Shown: positions 25,858-34,450 of the stretch, in pieces
Layout of the letters: every line of letters begins with the position of its first letter
Position numbering within the stretch: the first letter of the stretch is position 1
From: Silvanigrella aquatica
GTDB lineage: Bacteria; Bdellovibrionota_B; Oligoflexia; Silvanigrellales; Silvanigrellaceae
DNA: 64,000 nucleotides
NCBI RefSeq assembly: GCF_001907975.1
Contig: NZ_CP017834.1
Location: forward strand, 2,219,345-2,283,344
Reading direction: 5' to 3'
Program-made: the position numbers and the translations under genes
Notes under the pieces: model-generated
The model's input: only the letters and a program-made list of their open reading frames with translations
The model's database searches: none
What the model was told of the DNA's origin: nothing

Positions 25858-26118
25858 TTATCCCACATTTCTGCGGTACCACATTCTATCTTTTTCCATA
25901 ATGATACAGGGATAAATCAGCTTATGAAAATCTCTCCAATATTTGTCTATCGATAGGTCAGAAACTCTTGCAAAACGCATATTTTTAATAAGCTCCTGAA
26001 TTTCCCAATAGACATCAACAGGAATAAACACTTCAATCTCTGGAATAGTTTTATCAACTTGGATAGGATCGGATCGCAGTTCCGGCAAATCCCCGATGGT
26101 TAAAAACCGTTGCATCAT
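25858..26118 (-). CDS. Conserved small hypothetical protein
   Basis: 86 residues, soluble, no signal peptide. ATG follows GAGGA about ten bases upstream. Sequence is rich in Ile, Arg and aromatic residues (DKYWRDFHKLIYPCIIMEKDRMWY). No family recognised. Divergent from the wHTH-like protein at 26213, so the 94-base gap probably carries both promoters. Confidence 0.5.
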   Translation of the reverse strand: MMQRFLTIGDLPELRSDPIQVDKTIPEIEVFIPVDVYWEIQELIKNMRFARVSDLSIDKYWRDFHKLIYPCIIMEKDRMWYRRNVG

Positions 26119-26212
26119 TTGCTATTTTCCTCATTTGACTCAATATCAGTTACCTTTCGGAAAATTTGAGATATTATTTAATCGGTTCAGAGTTTGAGTT
26201 TGGAGGAATATT

Positions 26213-27169
26213 GTGAATTTACGTGACTTTTGGGAACGTGGTGGATTTAAAGTTCTTGCTGTAGCACGATTAGGGTCTTGCAGCTATTCACTGGTTCTTT
26301 ATGTCTTAAATTGTATTGTTGCAGGAATTGATGAAATTGTTTCAAGTACAGGTGAACTCTCAATTCTATTAGGAGTTCCTGAAAAACAGGTCAAAATAGC
26401 AATTGAAGAATTATCAGAAAATAATATTTTAAGCGTTACAAAGAAATATAGCAAAACTCTTATTTTAAAAATGAATCTTGATCCTGAAAAATGGAAAAAC
26501 TTACGTAGCACTCCAGAGCGAAGCAAAAGAATGCTCGGTGATGCAAAAAATCTCCGTTCCCTTATCCCTCAGAAAAAAATAAACCCTAAAGTAAAACCCG
26601 TAAAAATATCGATATCTAGCAAAGAAGCCTTAATGTTTCCTAAAAAAATGAATACAAAGTCAAAAAAAGTTAAGGAAGACGATGATCATGAAAAATCAGA
26701 GATCAATCAAATCATTGATATATTTTCAAAATATCAAAAAAACAATATAGATATCAAAAAAGAATTGAATTTTGCTAAATTATTACTAGAGAATCACTCC
26801 TTAGATCAAATTTTATCTTTAATTCATTTTTTCTCAAAAGAAATCCCTTCACTTTCTATGCTCGCAGGTGCATGGTTTCACTATATGAATAAATATAGAG
26901 AAGAAACTGCAGAAGTTGATGATCTCAATGCATTTAGAAGAAAACATGAAAATTATGATGAGAAAATTAGAGCTTTAGCGACATTCGAATTAAAAAAAAT
27001 TCAGCGTGAGAAAAAAAATATTACAGCCGACGAAGAACTCCTTTTACATATCTTAATGCGACATGAACAACCGCGAAAACAACTCTATTGGGCATTAAAA
27101 GCAAAAGATAAATATCCAGGACTCATAAATTTTTTATCGCAAGCAAAAGATTCTGTTGAATTAACCTGA
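26213..27169 (+). CDS. Hypothetical protein with winged-helix-like N-terminus
   Basis: 318 residues, GTG start behind GGAGGA. Residues ~10-95 (VLYVLNCIVAGIDEIVSSTGELSILLGVPEKQVKIAIEELSENNILSV, described in parts) have the helical plan of a winged helix-turn-helix as found in replication or transcription proteins: initial helix, recognition helix after GVPEKQ, wing. A basic linker (about 95-155) and a helical C-terminal half follow. Function unrecognised; DNA binding is inferred. Confidence 0.5.
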   Translation: MNLRDFWERGGFKVLAVARLGSCSYSLVLYVLNCIVAGIDEIVSSTGELSILLGVPEKQVKIAIEELSENNILSVTKKYSKTLILKMNLDPEKWKNLRSTPERSKRMLGDAKNLRSLIPQKKINPKVKPVKISISSKEALMFPKKMNTKSKKVKEDDDHEKSEINQIIDIFSKYQKNNIDIKKELNFAKLLLENHSLDQILSLIHFFSKEIPSLSMLAGAWFHYMNKYREETAEVDDLNAFRRKHENYDEKIRALATFELKKIQREKKNITADEELLLHILMRHEQPRKQLYWALKAKDKYPGLINFLSQAKDSVELT

Positions 27170-27271
27170 TCATTATAAACATTTTACAAATTGATATTTG
27201 ACATGTTTATTTTTAAAAATTACTTTGCTACATTACTTCAGTCTCACGAACTCATTTTTCAGGAGAGATTT

Positions 27272-27922
27272 ATGTCAATAAATAAATTCACAAAGAATAT
27301 TTTACTAACAGCATTCATTTTATTCCCCTTTTCTGTTTATGCCCAATCTCATTCACTAAAAGAAGAAGCGACTCACGTTGTAGCTGCCGCTGAAATCGCA
27401 CCACAATATGAAATTGACCAAGCGCATACGAAAGTAAGTTTCGAAGTGGCTCACCTTGTTGTCAGCTCAGTTACAGGTGAATTTAAAAAATTCAAAGGTT
27501 CTTTTAAGTTCAACCCTGAAGATTATTCTCAAACACAACTCGACGCCTCCACTGAAGCAACATCAGTTGATACTGGAGTTAAAAAAAGAGATGACCACCT
27601 CAGAAGTACCGACTTCTTTGATGCTAAAAAATTCCCCGCTATGACATTTAAATCAAGTTCTGCTAAAAAAACGGGGGACAAAACATTCGATTTAGTTGGT
27701 GATATTACCATTCGTGGCGTGACAAAACCTGTTACTTTTAAAGTCACTTATAAAGGCGAAATTAAAATGAAAGGACAAGTAACGCAAGCTTTTAAAGGAG
27801 TTGCTGAAATCAATAGAAAAGATTTTGGTGTCAATTTCCAAAATATTGTGGAAGCCACACCTGCCGTTGGTGATACTGTCACTATTACAATTACTGCAGA
27901 AGGAGTTCGTAAACTTAAATAA
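27272..27922 (+). CDS. YceI-family periplasmic lipocalin-like protein
   Basis: 216 residues, signal peptide (to about VYAQS), then YceI fold: YEIDQAHTKVSFEVAHLVVSSVTGEF, FFDAKKFPAMTFKSSS, ITIRGVTKPVTFKV and AEINRKDFGVNF motifs. YceI proteins bind polyisoprenoid-type lipids and appear in stress responses. ATG at 27272 has AGGAGA upstream; longer forms have no site. It lies 128 bases before the bufferin operon in the same direction. Confidence 0.88.
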   Translation: MSINKFTKNILLTAFILFPFSVYAQSHSLKEEATHVVAAAEIAPQYEIDQAHTKVSFEVAHLVVSSVTGEFKKFKGSFKFNPEDYSQTQLDASTEATSVDTGVKKRDDHLRSTDFFDAKKFPAMTFKSSSAKKTGDKTFDLVGDITIRGVTKPVTFKVTYKGEIKMKGQVTQAFKGVAEINRKDFGVNFQNIVEATPAVGDTVTITITAEGVRKLK

Positions 27923-28050
27923 GTATAAATTATTTTAGATGATATTCCTCTGTTTTTATTAAGAGGATATTAATAAATATCTACTAAAATAAAGTGGAAA
28001 AGTTAGAAAATTATTTTTTTACTTTATTACTTTTACAAGGAATATTTATA

Positions 28051-28410
28051 GTGAAAAAAAAAGAAATTATTTTAGCTTCTGCTCTTAGTGGTATTTGTAT
28101 TGCCACAAATGCACAAGCACACACACCAGCCGATAACGTAACTCTTGAAGCAGAAAAATGCTTTGGCATTCAGAAAAAAGGACAAAACACCTGTACGACG
28201 AGCTCAGCAGAGATTGCTGCAGCCAATGCTGCTTTTAAAGATAAATACAAAAAAAGCACGACATTTGATTGTGCTGGTCACGTGAAAGATTCCGATAAAA
28301 ACGGTCATTTGGGTTGGGTCTATGTCGCTAAAGGAACATGCCTTAAAATTGAGGGTGGATTTTTAATTGATACCGACAAAGCAGGAAAAAAAGTTGTTAA
28401 CAAAGGTTAA
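28051..28410 (+). CDS. Bufferin precursor peptide BufA (DUF2282-like)
   Basis: 119 residues. GTG start behind AAGGA; signal peptide cleaved after ATNAQA (residue 23). The mature part has four cysteines (37, 48, 74, 97) in the family frame EKCFG...GQNTC...FDCAG...GWVYVAKGTC. Bufferins are ribosomal peptides whose cysteines are converted to copper-binding heterocycles by an MNIO enzyme, then exported to the periplasm for metal buffering. The next two genes encode that enzyme and its partner with one-base overlaps, supporting the call strongly. Metal specificity is inferred from the described family. Confidence 0.85.
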   Translation: MKKKEIILASALSGICIATNAQAHTPADNVTLEAEKCFGIQKKGQNTCTTSSAEIAAANAAFKDKYKKSTTFDCAGHVKDSDKNGHLGWVYVAKGTCLKIEGGFLIDTDKAGKKVVNKG

Positions 28411-29255
28411 TGAATGTGGATTCCTCTAAAGTAACAACTATAAATTCTCCGTTACCATTAAAATCAGGAATTTTTGGGGCGGGTCTGCGAGCCGCTCATT
28501 ATTCATTTTGGCACAAAATTCCCGATTTGCCCTATCTTGAAATTATGGCTGATAATTATATGTTTTTAAAAGGGGGGCCTGCTTTATATCACATGCACTC
28601 TCTTGCAGAGCGTACCCAAGTGGTCATCCATGGAGTAGGACTTAATATTGCTACGGCTTATTCTCTTAACGAAGAATATTGCTACGCGCTCCGTGAATTT
28701 TGCAATACATTAAATCCCCTTGTCATTTCTGATCATCTCTGTTTTACCGCATCGCCTACACACAACAGTTTCGATCTTCTCCCCATACCTTATACTAAGG
28801 AAACAATGTCGTTAATTTGTGATCATGTAAATATTGTTCAAGATATTTTAAAGCGCCAATTTTCTCTTGAAAATATTTCTTCCTATGTTTCCTATAAGGA
28901 AAGCACTTATTCTGAAATTGAATTTTTAAATGAGGTTTGTCAAAAAACAGGTTGTGGCGTTTTACTCGATGTAAATAATATTTATGTTTCTGCTAAAAAC
29001 CATAGTTATGACCCCTATGCTGAAATAAAAAAAGTAAATCCAATTTACGTTAATCAATATCATATAGCTGGACATTCTGTTTTAAATGATCATTTATTTG
29101 ATACCCATGATCATCTTATCTGCCAAGAAGTTTGGAATTTAATGAAATGGGCGCTCAAGCATATTGGCAAACGCCCTGCTATTATCGAACGCGATGATGA
29201 CAGCGCACCCATTGATGAAATCATTAATGAAATCAATATGGGAAATAATTTATAA
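28410..29255 (+). CDS. BufB, MNIO-family (DUF692) precursor-modifying enzyme
   Basis: 281 residues of the multinuclear non-haem iron oxygenase family: GAGLRAAHY start, EIMADNYMFLKGGP, VVIHGVGLNI, ISDHLCFT, LLPIPYTKE, VLLDVNNIYVSAKNH, QYHIAGH and DTHDHL motifs supply the His/Asp/Glu iron ligands. In studied bufferins it oxidises precursor cysteines to thiazole/oxazole-type rings, with a partner protein presenting the substrate. ATG overlaps the BufA stop by one base. Confidence 0.9.
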   Translation: MNVDSSKVTTINSPLPLKSGIFGAGLRAAHYSFWHKIPDLPYLEIMADNYMFLKGGPALYHMHSLAERTQVVIHGVGLNIATAYSLNEEYCYALREFCNTLNPLVISDHLCFTASPTHNSFDLLPIPYTKETMSLICDHVNIVQDILKRQFSLENISSYVSYKESTYSEIEFLNEVCQKTGCGVLLDVNNIYVSAKNHSYDPYAEIKKVNPIYVNQYHIAGHSVLNDHLFDTHDHLICQEVWNLMKWALKHIGKRPAIIERDDDSAPIDEIINEINMGNNL

Positions 29256-30097
29256 TGAATTTTGAAAAATTAAAAGAAAATCAAAATTTTTTTTTAGAAA
29301 TAGTCCATTCACACCCCTGTATTGAGACTATGTCACTCCTCAAAAGACCAGAAGCAAGTATATTTCATGCGACAACCTCTCATCGCATTCAGTCCTATAG
29401 AACATCATATTATGCACGTATATCAAGCATTTTTTCGGGAACTGTTTTTCAACTTGCCAGTTGTTTATTTGGTCACAAATTAATTAAAAATCTTTTAATT
29501 GAATATTTTTACAAAAACCCCTCTGCTCTTGATATGATTGAATCTGTAAGAAAATTCCCTCACTTTCTTTTGCAACGCGATGAAATTAAGCAAAGCCCCT
29601 TTATTCACGATTTTATTCATTTGTGCCTGGGTATTCAAGATATTTTAAATGCCGAAAATCCCAATGAGCTTTTGCTTATTGGCAACTCCCACAAAATTCC
29701 CTCTGCCCATGAAATTTATCTGCAAAAAGATCATATTTATTTAAAATCAGAATGGCCTCTGTATCAAATGTATTGTGCTGCAAAAGAATTGAATGAGACA
29801 TTAGAATTAAAAAATGAATTCAATAATATTGATCTCATTCAAATTGAAAGAGAAGAAAAGCTTATAAATATTAAAAATAAACCGGAAAATTTAATCTTTT
29901 TAAAAAGCAATGCCTGGTCTTTAGAGTGCATTAAAGTTCCAAACGCATTTGTCCCTATTGCCAATAATTTATCAAAGGGTCTTTCCCTTGAAAATTCAAT
30001 TAACGATGCCGAAATAGACGAAGAGTCCTTTGATAATGAAAAATTTGCGCAATGGATGGCGCTCTTAACTCAATGCAGAGCACTTATTAAAATTTAA
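29255..30097 (+). CDS. BufC, DUF2063-family partner of BufB
   Basis: 280 residues. N-terminal helical domain of DUF2063 type (IFHATTSHRIQSYRTSYYARISSIFSGTVFQLASCLFGHKLIKN, quoted in outline), then a mixed C-terminal domain. DUF2063 proteins bind MNIO enzymes and deliver the leader part of the precursor. Starts on the last base of bufB, so coupled. It ends four bases into the convergent NadM gene (overlapping stops). No DoxX-type membrane gene follows, so this is a minimal bufABC. Confidence 0.85.
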   Translation: MNFEKLKENQNFFLEIVHSHPCIETMSLLKRPEASIFHATTSHRIQSYRTSYYARISSIFSGTVFQLASCLFGHKLIKNLLIEYFYKNPSALDMIESVRKFPHFLLQRDEIKQSPFIHDFIHLCLGIQDILNAENPNELLLIGNSHKIPSAHEIYLQKDHIYLKSEWPLYQMYCAAKELNETLELKNEFNNIDLIQIEREEKLINIKNKPENLIFLKSNAWSLECIKVPNAFVPIANNLSKGLSLENSINDAEIDEESFDNEKFAQWMALLTQCRALIKI

Positions 30098-31116
30098 TTT
30101 TTTAAATTTTTTAAAAACCATTGGATAATTTGATAATGATCAGCATACATTTGATCTTCACGCAAATAAACATCATTGATTAATACCCATTCTACTTTTT
30201 CAATATTTTTACCTTTTGCCACTGCGGGAAGAGAGTTTAAATTTAATTGATAACATTTTGAAAATGATTTTTGTTTACAGATTGGAAACCTATCTGCATA
30301 ATCAAAAATATGTTGCAATTTAAAATTGAGCTCAAGTTTTTCAGCGGTAAAGTTAAACTTAGATTCATTTTCAATCGCTCTTAAAGCACAATCATTTCTA
30401 TTATCATTATCTTTTATAATATATTCTGGGAGAGAATAAAAACCTTTTCTTAAAGGATCTTTTGCCTTGACAAGCAAAACATAACCCATGCAAAATACGA
30501 CTGCATTCGCTACATTATGGGGTAAATTATTTTCTTGATTTTTTGATATTTTATGAACATAAGAATACATTGATTTTAACTTACGAAAATGTTCTGTTTT
30601 CCGATATTTTTTTAACCAAAGAGAAATTATTTTGGGTACAAAATTATATGCCTTATTATAATCACGACTTAAAAAATAAATATTTCTAATATCTGTAGCA
30701 TTAATTCCATCATAATTTCCAGTTTCTAGAAACTCCCATTCGGGAAATACCCTTAAATAATAGGAAGAAGAATCTTTTTCATGGCCAATAAGTGCAACGG
30801 ATTTTTCATCACCCATTATTTTCGAAACTTCGCCTTTTACATTATCAATCCACATTTTCTCGTCATAAAGACGATCGCGCACATAGACAAAAGAAATTCG
30901 TTTTAACTGATTCGGTGAGAAACAAGATCTGATTAGAGTCGTCCTTTCTTCCGCAGACCAAGGTCCACGAACACCTGCAGACAACATATAACCACCTAAA
31001 ATAATTATTATTTTTTTAGACTTTGCCATTGCAAATTGCAAAGTCTTCAAATGTCCATTGTGAAATGGCTGAAAACGACCAATAACAACAGACACTTCAA
31101 AACGATATACAGGCAT
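30094..31116 (-). CDS. nadM: Bifunctional NadM (NMN adenylyltransferase)/Nudix-like protein
   Basis: 340 residues. N-terminal nucleotidyl-transferase: GRFQPFHNGHLKTL and the SAGVRGPWSAEERTTLI region, forming NAD+ from NMN and ATP. The C-terminal half aligns with the Nudix part of the two-domain enzymes (ADP-ribose pyrophosphatase), but the Nudix box reads RAIENESKF where R-E-x-x-E-E-x-G is expected: the first Glu and the Gly are lost and one of the paired Glu is Asn. Hydrolase activity may thus be gone. ATG at 31116 is chosen; other ATGs upstream (31131) are possible. Confidence 0.85.
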   Translation of the reverse strand: MPVYRFEVSVVIGRFQPFHNGHLKTLQFAMAKSKKIIIILGGYMLSAGVRGPWSAEERTTLIRSCFSPNQLKRISFVYVRDRLYDEKMWIDNVKGEVSKIMGDEKSVALIGHEKDSSSYYLRVFPEWEFLETGNYDGINATDIRNIYFLSRDYNKAYNFVPKIISLWLKKYRKTEHFRKLKSMYSYVHKISKNQENNLPHNVANAVVFCMGYVLLVKAKDPLRKGFYSLPEYIIKDNDNRNDCALRAIENESKFNFTAEKLELNFKLQHIFDYADRFPICKQKSFSKCYQLNLNSLPAVAKGKNIEKVEWVLINDVYLREDQMYADHYQIIQWFLKNLKN

Positions 31117-31280
31117 TTTTCCCATTCCCATTTCCCCATAAGCAAGGATTTCACTTCAGATGTTTCACACAAATACAGACTGCCTGGAGCTTGACACTTA
31201 TATATAACAGCAATACAGTTATGCAACCATTCGTTCTGTTCACGAATGCTATATTTCTAATCATAAGAAGGAACTCTGTT

Positions 31281-32066
31281 ATGAAAATTGCTTCAACCAA
31301 AAAATGGGCACTCATCGCAGCTTTTGCATGTTCTCCTATGCTCGCTCTTTCTGCTAGCGCATCTGATAGCACATCTCCCAAGAAAGATGCGACTTCTGCA
31401 ACAGCACCTAAGAAGGGTTCTATGACTTTTAAAAATGATGAAGACAAAATTAGTTACATTATAGGCCATGATATTGCTTCAGGCATTAAAAACGGAGAAT
31501 TTAAAATTAATAAATCCGTTCTTATAAAAGCTCTTGAAGATGGTTTAAGCGGCAAAGAATCTGAAATCAATCAACAAGATTCTCAAGCATTTCTTCAAAA
31601 ATACGTGACAGAACAACAAAAAGTTCGCAGCGACAAAAATCTTAAAGAAGGCGAAGCTTTCTTAAGCAAAAATAAAGCGGAAAAAGGCATTGTCACTTTA
31701 GCAAGCGGCCTTCAATATAAAGTTATCACGGAAGGCAAAGGTGCAAAACCAAAAGCAACAGATACCGTGACCGTGAACTACGAAGGAACTCTTATTAACG
31801 GTAAGGTATTCGATAGCTCCTACCAACGCGGCCAACCTGTTTCTTTCCCCGTTAACGGCGTTATCAAAGGCTGGACAGAAGCATTGCAACTTATGCCCGA
31901 AGGCTCCACATGGATGCTTTATATCCCCGCAAATCTTGCTTATGGCACGCAATCTCCTTCACAAGCTATTGGACCAAACTCCACTTTAGTTTTTAAAGTT
32001 AATCTTGTTTCCATCGCAAAACCAGCACCTACTAAAACTGCAGAAGCAGAAAAAGAAAAGAAATAA
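31281..32066 (+). CDS. FKBP-type peptidyl-prolyl isomerase (Mip/FkpA-like)
   Basis: 261 residues. Signal peptide (to about ALSASAS), N-terminal helical dimerisation part (KISYIIGHDIASGIKNG..., FKBP_N type), then an FKBP domain at about 145-240 with VTVNYEGTLINGKVFDSSY, GVIKGWTEALQLMPEGS and IPANLAYG. Periplasmic folding helper. ATG has AAGGAA ahead; earlier ATGs are in the leader. A terminator follows (32097). Lys/Glu-rich tail. Confidence 0.92.
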   Translation: MKIASTKKWALIAAFACSPMLALSASASDSTSPKKDATSATAPKKGSMTFKNDEDKISYIIGHDIASGIKNGEFKINKSVLIKALEDGLSGKESEINQQDSQAFLQKYVTEQQKVRSDKNLKEGEAFLSKNKAEKGIVTLASGLQYKVITEGKGAKPKATDTVTVNYEGTLINGKVFDSSYQRGQPVSFPVNGVIKGWTEALQLMPEGSTWMLYIPANLAYGTQSPSQAIGPNSTLVFKVNLVSIAKPAPTKTAEAEKEKK

Positions 32067-32096
32067 TTCTTATTTAAAAGTGAAAATTATTTTTAC

Positions 32097-32131
32097 ATGA
32101 GTCGGATTGAATTTCTCCCCGACTCATTTTT
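32097..32131 (+). terminator. Rho-independent terminator after FKBP gene
   Basis: ATGAGTCGG (32097-32105) and CCGACTCAT (32119-32127) pair perfectly over a 13-base loop and are followed by TTTTT. Confidence 0.85.
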
Positions 32132-32334
32132 AATTTATTACAAAATTATATAATCATTAATATTTATTTTAGATTTTAGATAAAAAAAATAAAACTAAGA
32201 TTAAATTTTTTGATATAAATACATCTAAATTATTATGACAATGATTCCTAACAATTTAAAAAGTTTAATCCTTGACTTACAAAATGATCTATGACTTAAT
32301 TAACCCGTTGATTAAACTAGGAAAGGATAGACTT

Positions 32335-32931
32335 ATGAAAATTAAAGTAATAGCAATACCTTTATTACCAGTTTCTTTATTATTTTCCTCACTGGCTTTT
32401 GCAGTACAAAGCGAAAATAATTCGAGCAACAAATATGAATGTCAAATTGAATTTCATAAAGGACAAACCGAAGCTTCTCACGAAGAACTTGATCAATGCT
32501 TAAATAAAGTACCAAAAGACGAAAACATTCACTTTGTGCAAATTATTTCTTCTGCTGATAAAAAAGGAAGTTATACTGCAAACAAAAAAGTAACAGATTT
32601 GCGCCTTAAAAAAACCGAAGCCTATTTATTAAAAGATTTAAAAAATGTAGAAACACAACTAATTTCAGTTGGAAAAAATGAACAGCTTGGTAGAAAAGTA
32701 CATGTATTATTTATGACCGAAAAACCTCAAACATCCCTTGCCGCAGTTCTTCCCGTAAGCACAACTGAAAAGCCTAAAGAAGTAACAAGTCTTACTCATA
32801 ATAATAATTCTGCTAAAAATGAAATCAGAATGAGCGACGAAGAATTTGTAAACTTATTAAAACTCTTAATAGTAAGTAAAGATAGTCAATCTAAAAATTC
32901 ATTGTTATTTTTAGATAAGAAAATAAATTAA
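32335..32931 (+). CDS. Exported protein with diverged OmpA-like domain
   Basis: 198 residues, ATG behind AGGAAAGGA, signal peptide (cleavage near LAFA). Residues ~40-140 fit an OmpA C-terminal-like fold: FVQIISSADKKGSY, NKKVTDLRLKKTEAYL, QLISVGKNEQLGRKVHVLF. The normal NxxLSxxRA and DPxxR signatures are altered, so peptidoglycan binding is uncertain. The C-terminal ~55 residues are low complexity. A strong hairpin terminator follows. Confidence 0.55.
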   Translation: MKIKVIAIPLLPVSLLFSSLAFAVQSENNSSNKYECQIEFHKGQTEASHEELDQCLNKVPKDENIHFVQIISSADKKGSYTANKKVTDLRLKKTEAYLLKDLKNVETQLISVGKNEQLGRKVHVLFMTEKPQTSLAAVLPVSTTEKPKEVTSLTHNNNSAKNEIRMSDEEFVNLLKLLIVSKDSQSKNSLLFLDKKIN

Positions 32932-32937
32932 AGTTTT

Positions 32938-32975
32938 AAAAAATATTTTCATGAATCCAATGAAAATATTTTTTT
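32938..32975. terminator. Bidirectional terminator between convergent genes
   Basis: AAAAAATATTTTCAT (32938-32952) pairs with ATGAAAATATTTTTT (32960-32974), loop GAATCCA. It has T/A runs on both sides, serving the OmpA-like gene (+) and the YgiW-like gene (-). Confidence 0.8.
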
Positions 32976-33038
32976 ATTGATATTAAAACAGCGCAAAAAT
33001 TGTTAAATAGAAAATTTATTGAAGACTAAAATAAAAAA

Positions 33039-33434
33039 TTAAGGGATTAATTCAACTTTATTGGCATCAATTTTAATTTTATCGCATTTATTACCGAAGG
33101 GTTTAAATTCTTTATCAACTTCACCGGAAATACGAATTTTTTGGCTTTCATCAAAATCTTTATCGGGCATAATTTTTTTACCCTTATCGTGTTTTTTTAT
33201 TTCAACACAAAGAACTTCTTTTCGATTTTTAGAATCAGAAAATTCATATTTATCTTTACCCAGTTGAGATATAATATATCCCTCTAAAACAACGTAAGTG
33301 CCATCTGTTTTTTCACGCACTTCAGCAACAGAAGTAGGCGTAGGAGTTGAACCTTTACCAATATAATCAGCAAAAGCATGAAATACTGAAAAAGTTGCAA
33401 AAATAATTACAGAAATTTTTAAAAATTTTTTCAC
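33039..33434 (-). CDS. YgiW/YdeI-family (BOF) OB-fold periplasmic protein
   Basis: 131 residues, GTG start with GGAG seven bases upstream, signal peptide (cleavage near HAFA). Mature part is the bacterial OB fold: SVAEVREKTDGTYVVLEGYI, GKDKYEFSDSKNRKEVLCVEI, IRISGEVDKEF. Family members are stress-tolerance proteins of the periplasm, some binding cationic molecules. No ligand evidence here. Minus strand, convergent with the OmpA-like gene. Confidence 0.85.
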   Translation of the reverse strand: MKKFLKISVIIFATFSVFHAFADYIGKGSTPTPTSVAEVREKTDGTYVVLEGYIISQLGKDKYEFSDSKNRKEVLCVEIKKHDKGKKIMPDKDFDESQKIRISGEVDKEFKPFGNKCDKIKIDANKVELIP

Positions 33435-33731
33435 ACATCACTCCAAATACAAGAATGAAAACTATTTACATAATGAAAAATTAATTTAGAATAAACAGCA
33501 TTAAATTGTCAAGATAAAAATTAAATATTTGCTTTTATTATAATTAAAATATTAAAAATGAATGACAATTAAATCAACAATATATTTATTTTATAATTAC
33601 ACACATTTCATACATAAATTAAAAAAATATTGAGAAATTAAGCTAGCAATGTGACTAAAAAAACTACAATTGAGCAAATTAATAATTTCTTATGTACAAT
33701 ATTATAAATAGCCAGATATTAGTGCAATAAA
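33435..33731. other. AT-rich intergenic region
   Basis: About 300 very AT-rich bases between two minus-strand genes. No gene, hairpin terminator or RNA recognised. Confidence 0.3.
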
Positions 33732-34238
33732 TTATGGCTTTTGCCCCTCGCCTTGACTCTCGCTCTTGCCTTGGCTCTCACTCTTGCCTTGGCTCTCACT
33801 CTTGCCTTGGCTCTCACTCTTGCCTTGGCTCTCACTCTTGCCTTGGCTCTCGCTCTTGCCTTGGCTCTCACTCTTGCCTTGGCTCTCACTCTTGCCTTGG
33901 CTCTCACTCTTGCCTTGGCTCTCACTCTTGCCTTGGCCAGCATTTGTACCACTACCACTTCTGCTACCGCTTCCTCCGCCGCTTCCTCCACCGCTTCCTC
34001 CGCCGCTTCCTCCACCGCTTCCTCCGCCGCTTCCTCCGTGACCGCCACTTCCTCCGCCACTTCCTCCGCCGCTTCCTCCGTGACCGCCACTTCCTCCGCC
34101 ACTTCCTCCGCCGCTTCCTCCACCGCTTCCGCCGTGACCACCGCCGCTGCCACTTGACCCAGCAAATATTTGAGTACATACAAATGCGATTGATATTAAA
34201 ACAGCTGCTACAAATAATTTTCTAAAATTTAAGCTCAT
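33732..34238 (-). CDS. Secreted Gly/Ser-rich low-complexity repeat protein
   Basis: 168 residues, ATG with GGGAGA five bases upstream and a signal peptide (to about IFAGSS). Residues ~26-95 are GGS/GGH repeats; residues ~97-160 are ten tandem copies of GKSESQ from an 18-base repeat. No stop arises in other frames because the repeat length is a multiple of three, which explains four long overlapping open frames here. The signal peptide and ribosome site mark the minus-strand frame as the gene. Probably an extracellular or surface, disordered polymer-like protein. Confidence 0.7.
   Translation of the reverse strand: MSLNFRKLFVAAVLISIAFVCTQIFAGSSGSGGGHGGSGGGSGGGSGGGSGGHGGSGGGSGGGSGGHGGSGGGSGGGSGGGSGGGSGGGSGSRSGSGTNAGQGKSESQGKSESQGKSESQGKSESQGKSESQGKSESQGKSESQGKSESQGKSESQGKSESQGEGQKP
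33751..33930. repeat. Ten tandem copies of an 18-bp unit
   Basis: CCTTGGCTCTCACTCTTG-type units in head-to-tail order (one A/G variant at copies 1 and 6). Translates to GKSESQ on the minus strand. Near identity of copies points to recent expansion, so copy number probably varies between strains. A GGS-coding repeat tract follows to about 34150. Confidence 0.95.
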
Positions 34239-34303
34239 TGATGTCTCCCTCTATTTTTGAATTTAACAGAGATTTTTATCGCCTTAAAAAAAATATTCTT
34301 TAG

Positions 34304-34365
34304 TTTTGCAGTGAACGCCATTTCAATGCACTTAGGTGTTCATTAAAATGGCGTTCACTGCAAAA
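34304..34365. repeat. 20-bp perfect inverted repeat, 22-bp loop
   Basis: TTTTGCAGTGAACGCC... arms (34304-34323 and 34346-34365) are perfect, and ATTCTTT segments outside (34295 and 34366) let the stem extend with a bulge. The loop itself contains an imperfect ATGCAC/GTGTTCAT pairing. It lies downstream of tpiA on the minus strand with a T-run ahead, so it may act as terminator; its size and symmetry also suit a small non-autonomous element. Confidence 0.7.
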
Positions 34366-34450
34366 AGAATCTTATTAGGATGAGAATCGATATGGACAAA
34401 TAGCATTCTATTGAAAAATAAATAAAGAGAAAAATACATTCAAAAGCATA

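Noticed and set aside
33751..33930. CRISPR-like tandem repeats
   Set aside because: Units are contiguous with no spacers, and they encode GKSESQ; a coding minisatellite explains them.
33719..34225. Long open frames on both strands other than the Gly/Ser-rich gene
   Set aside because: The 18-bp and GGS-coding repeats have no stops in any frame, so these are by-products. Only the frame at 33732-34238 has a signal peptide and ribosome site.
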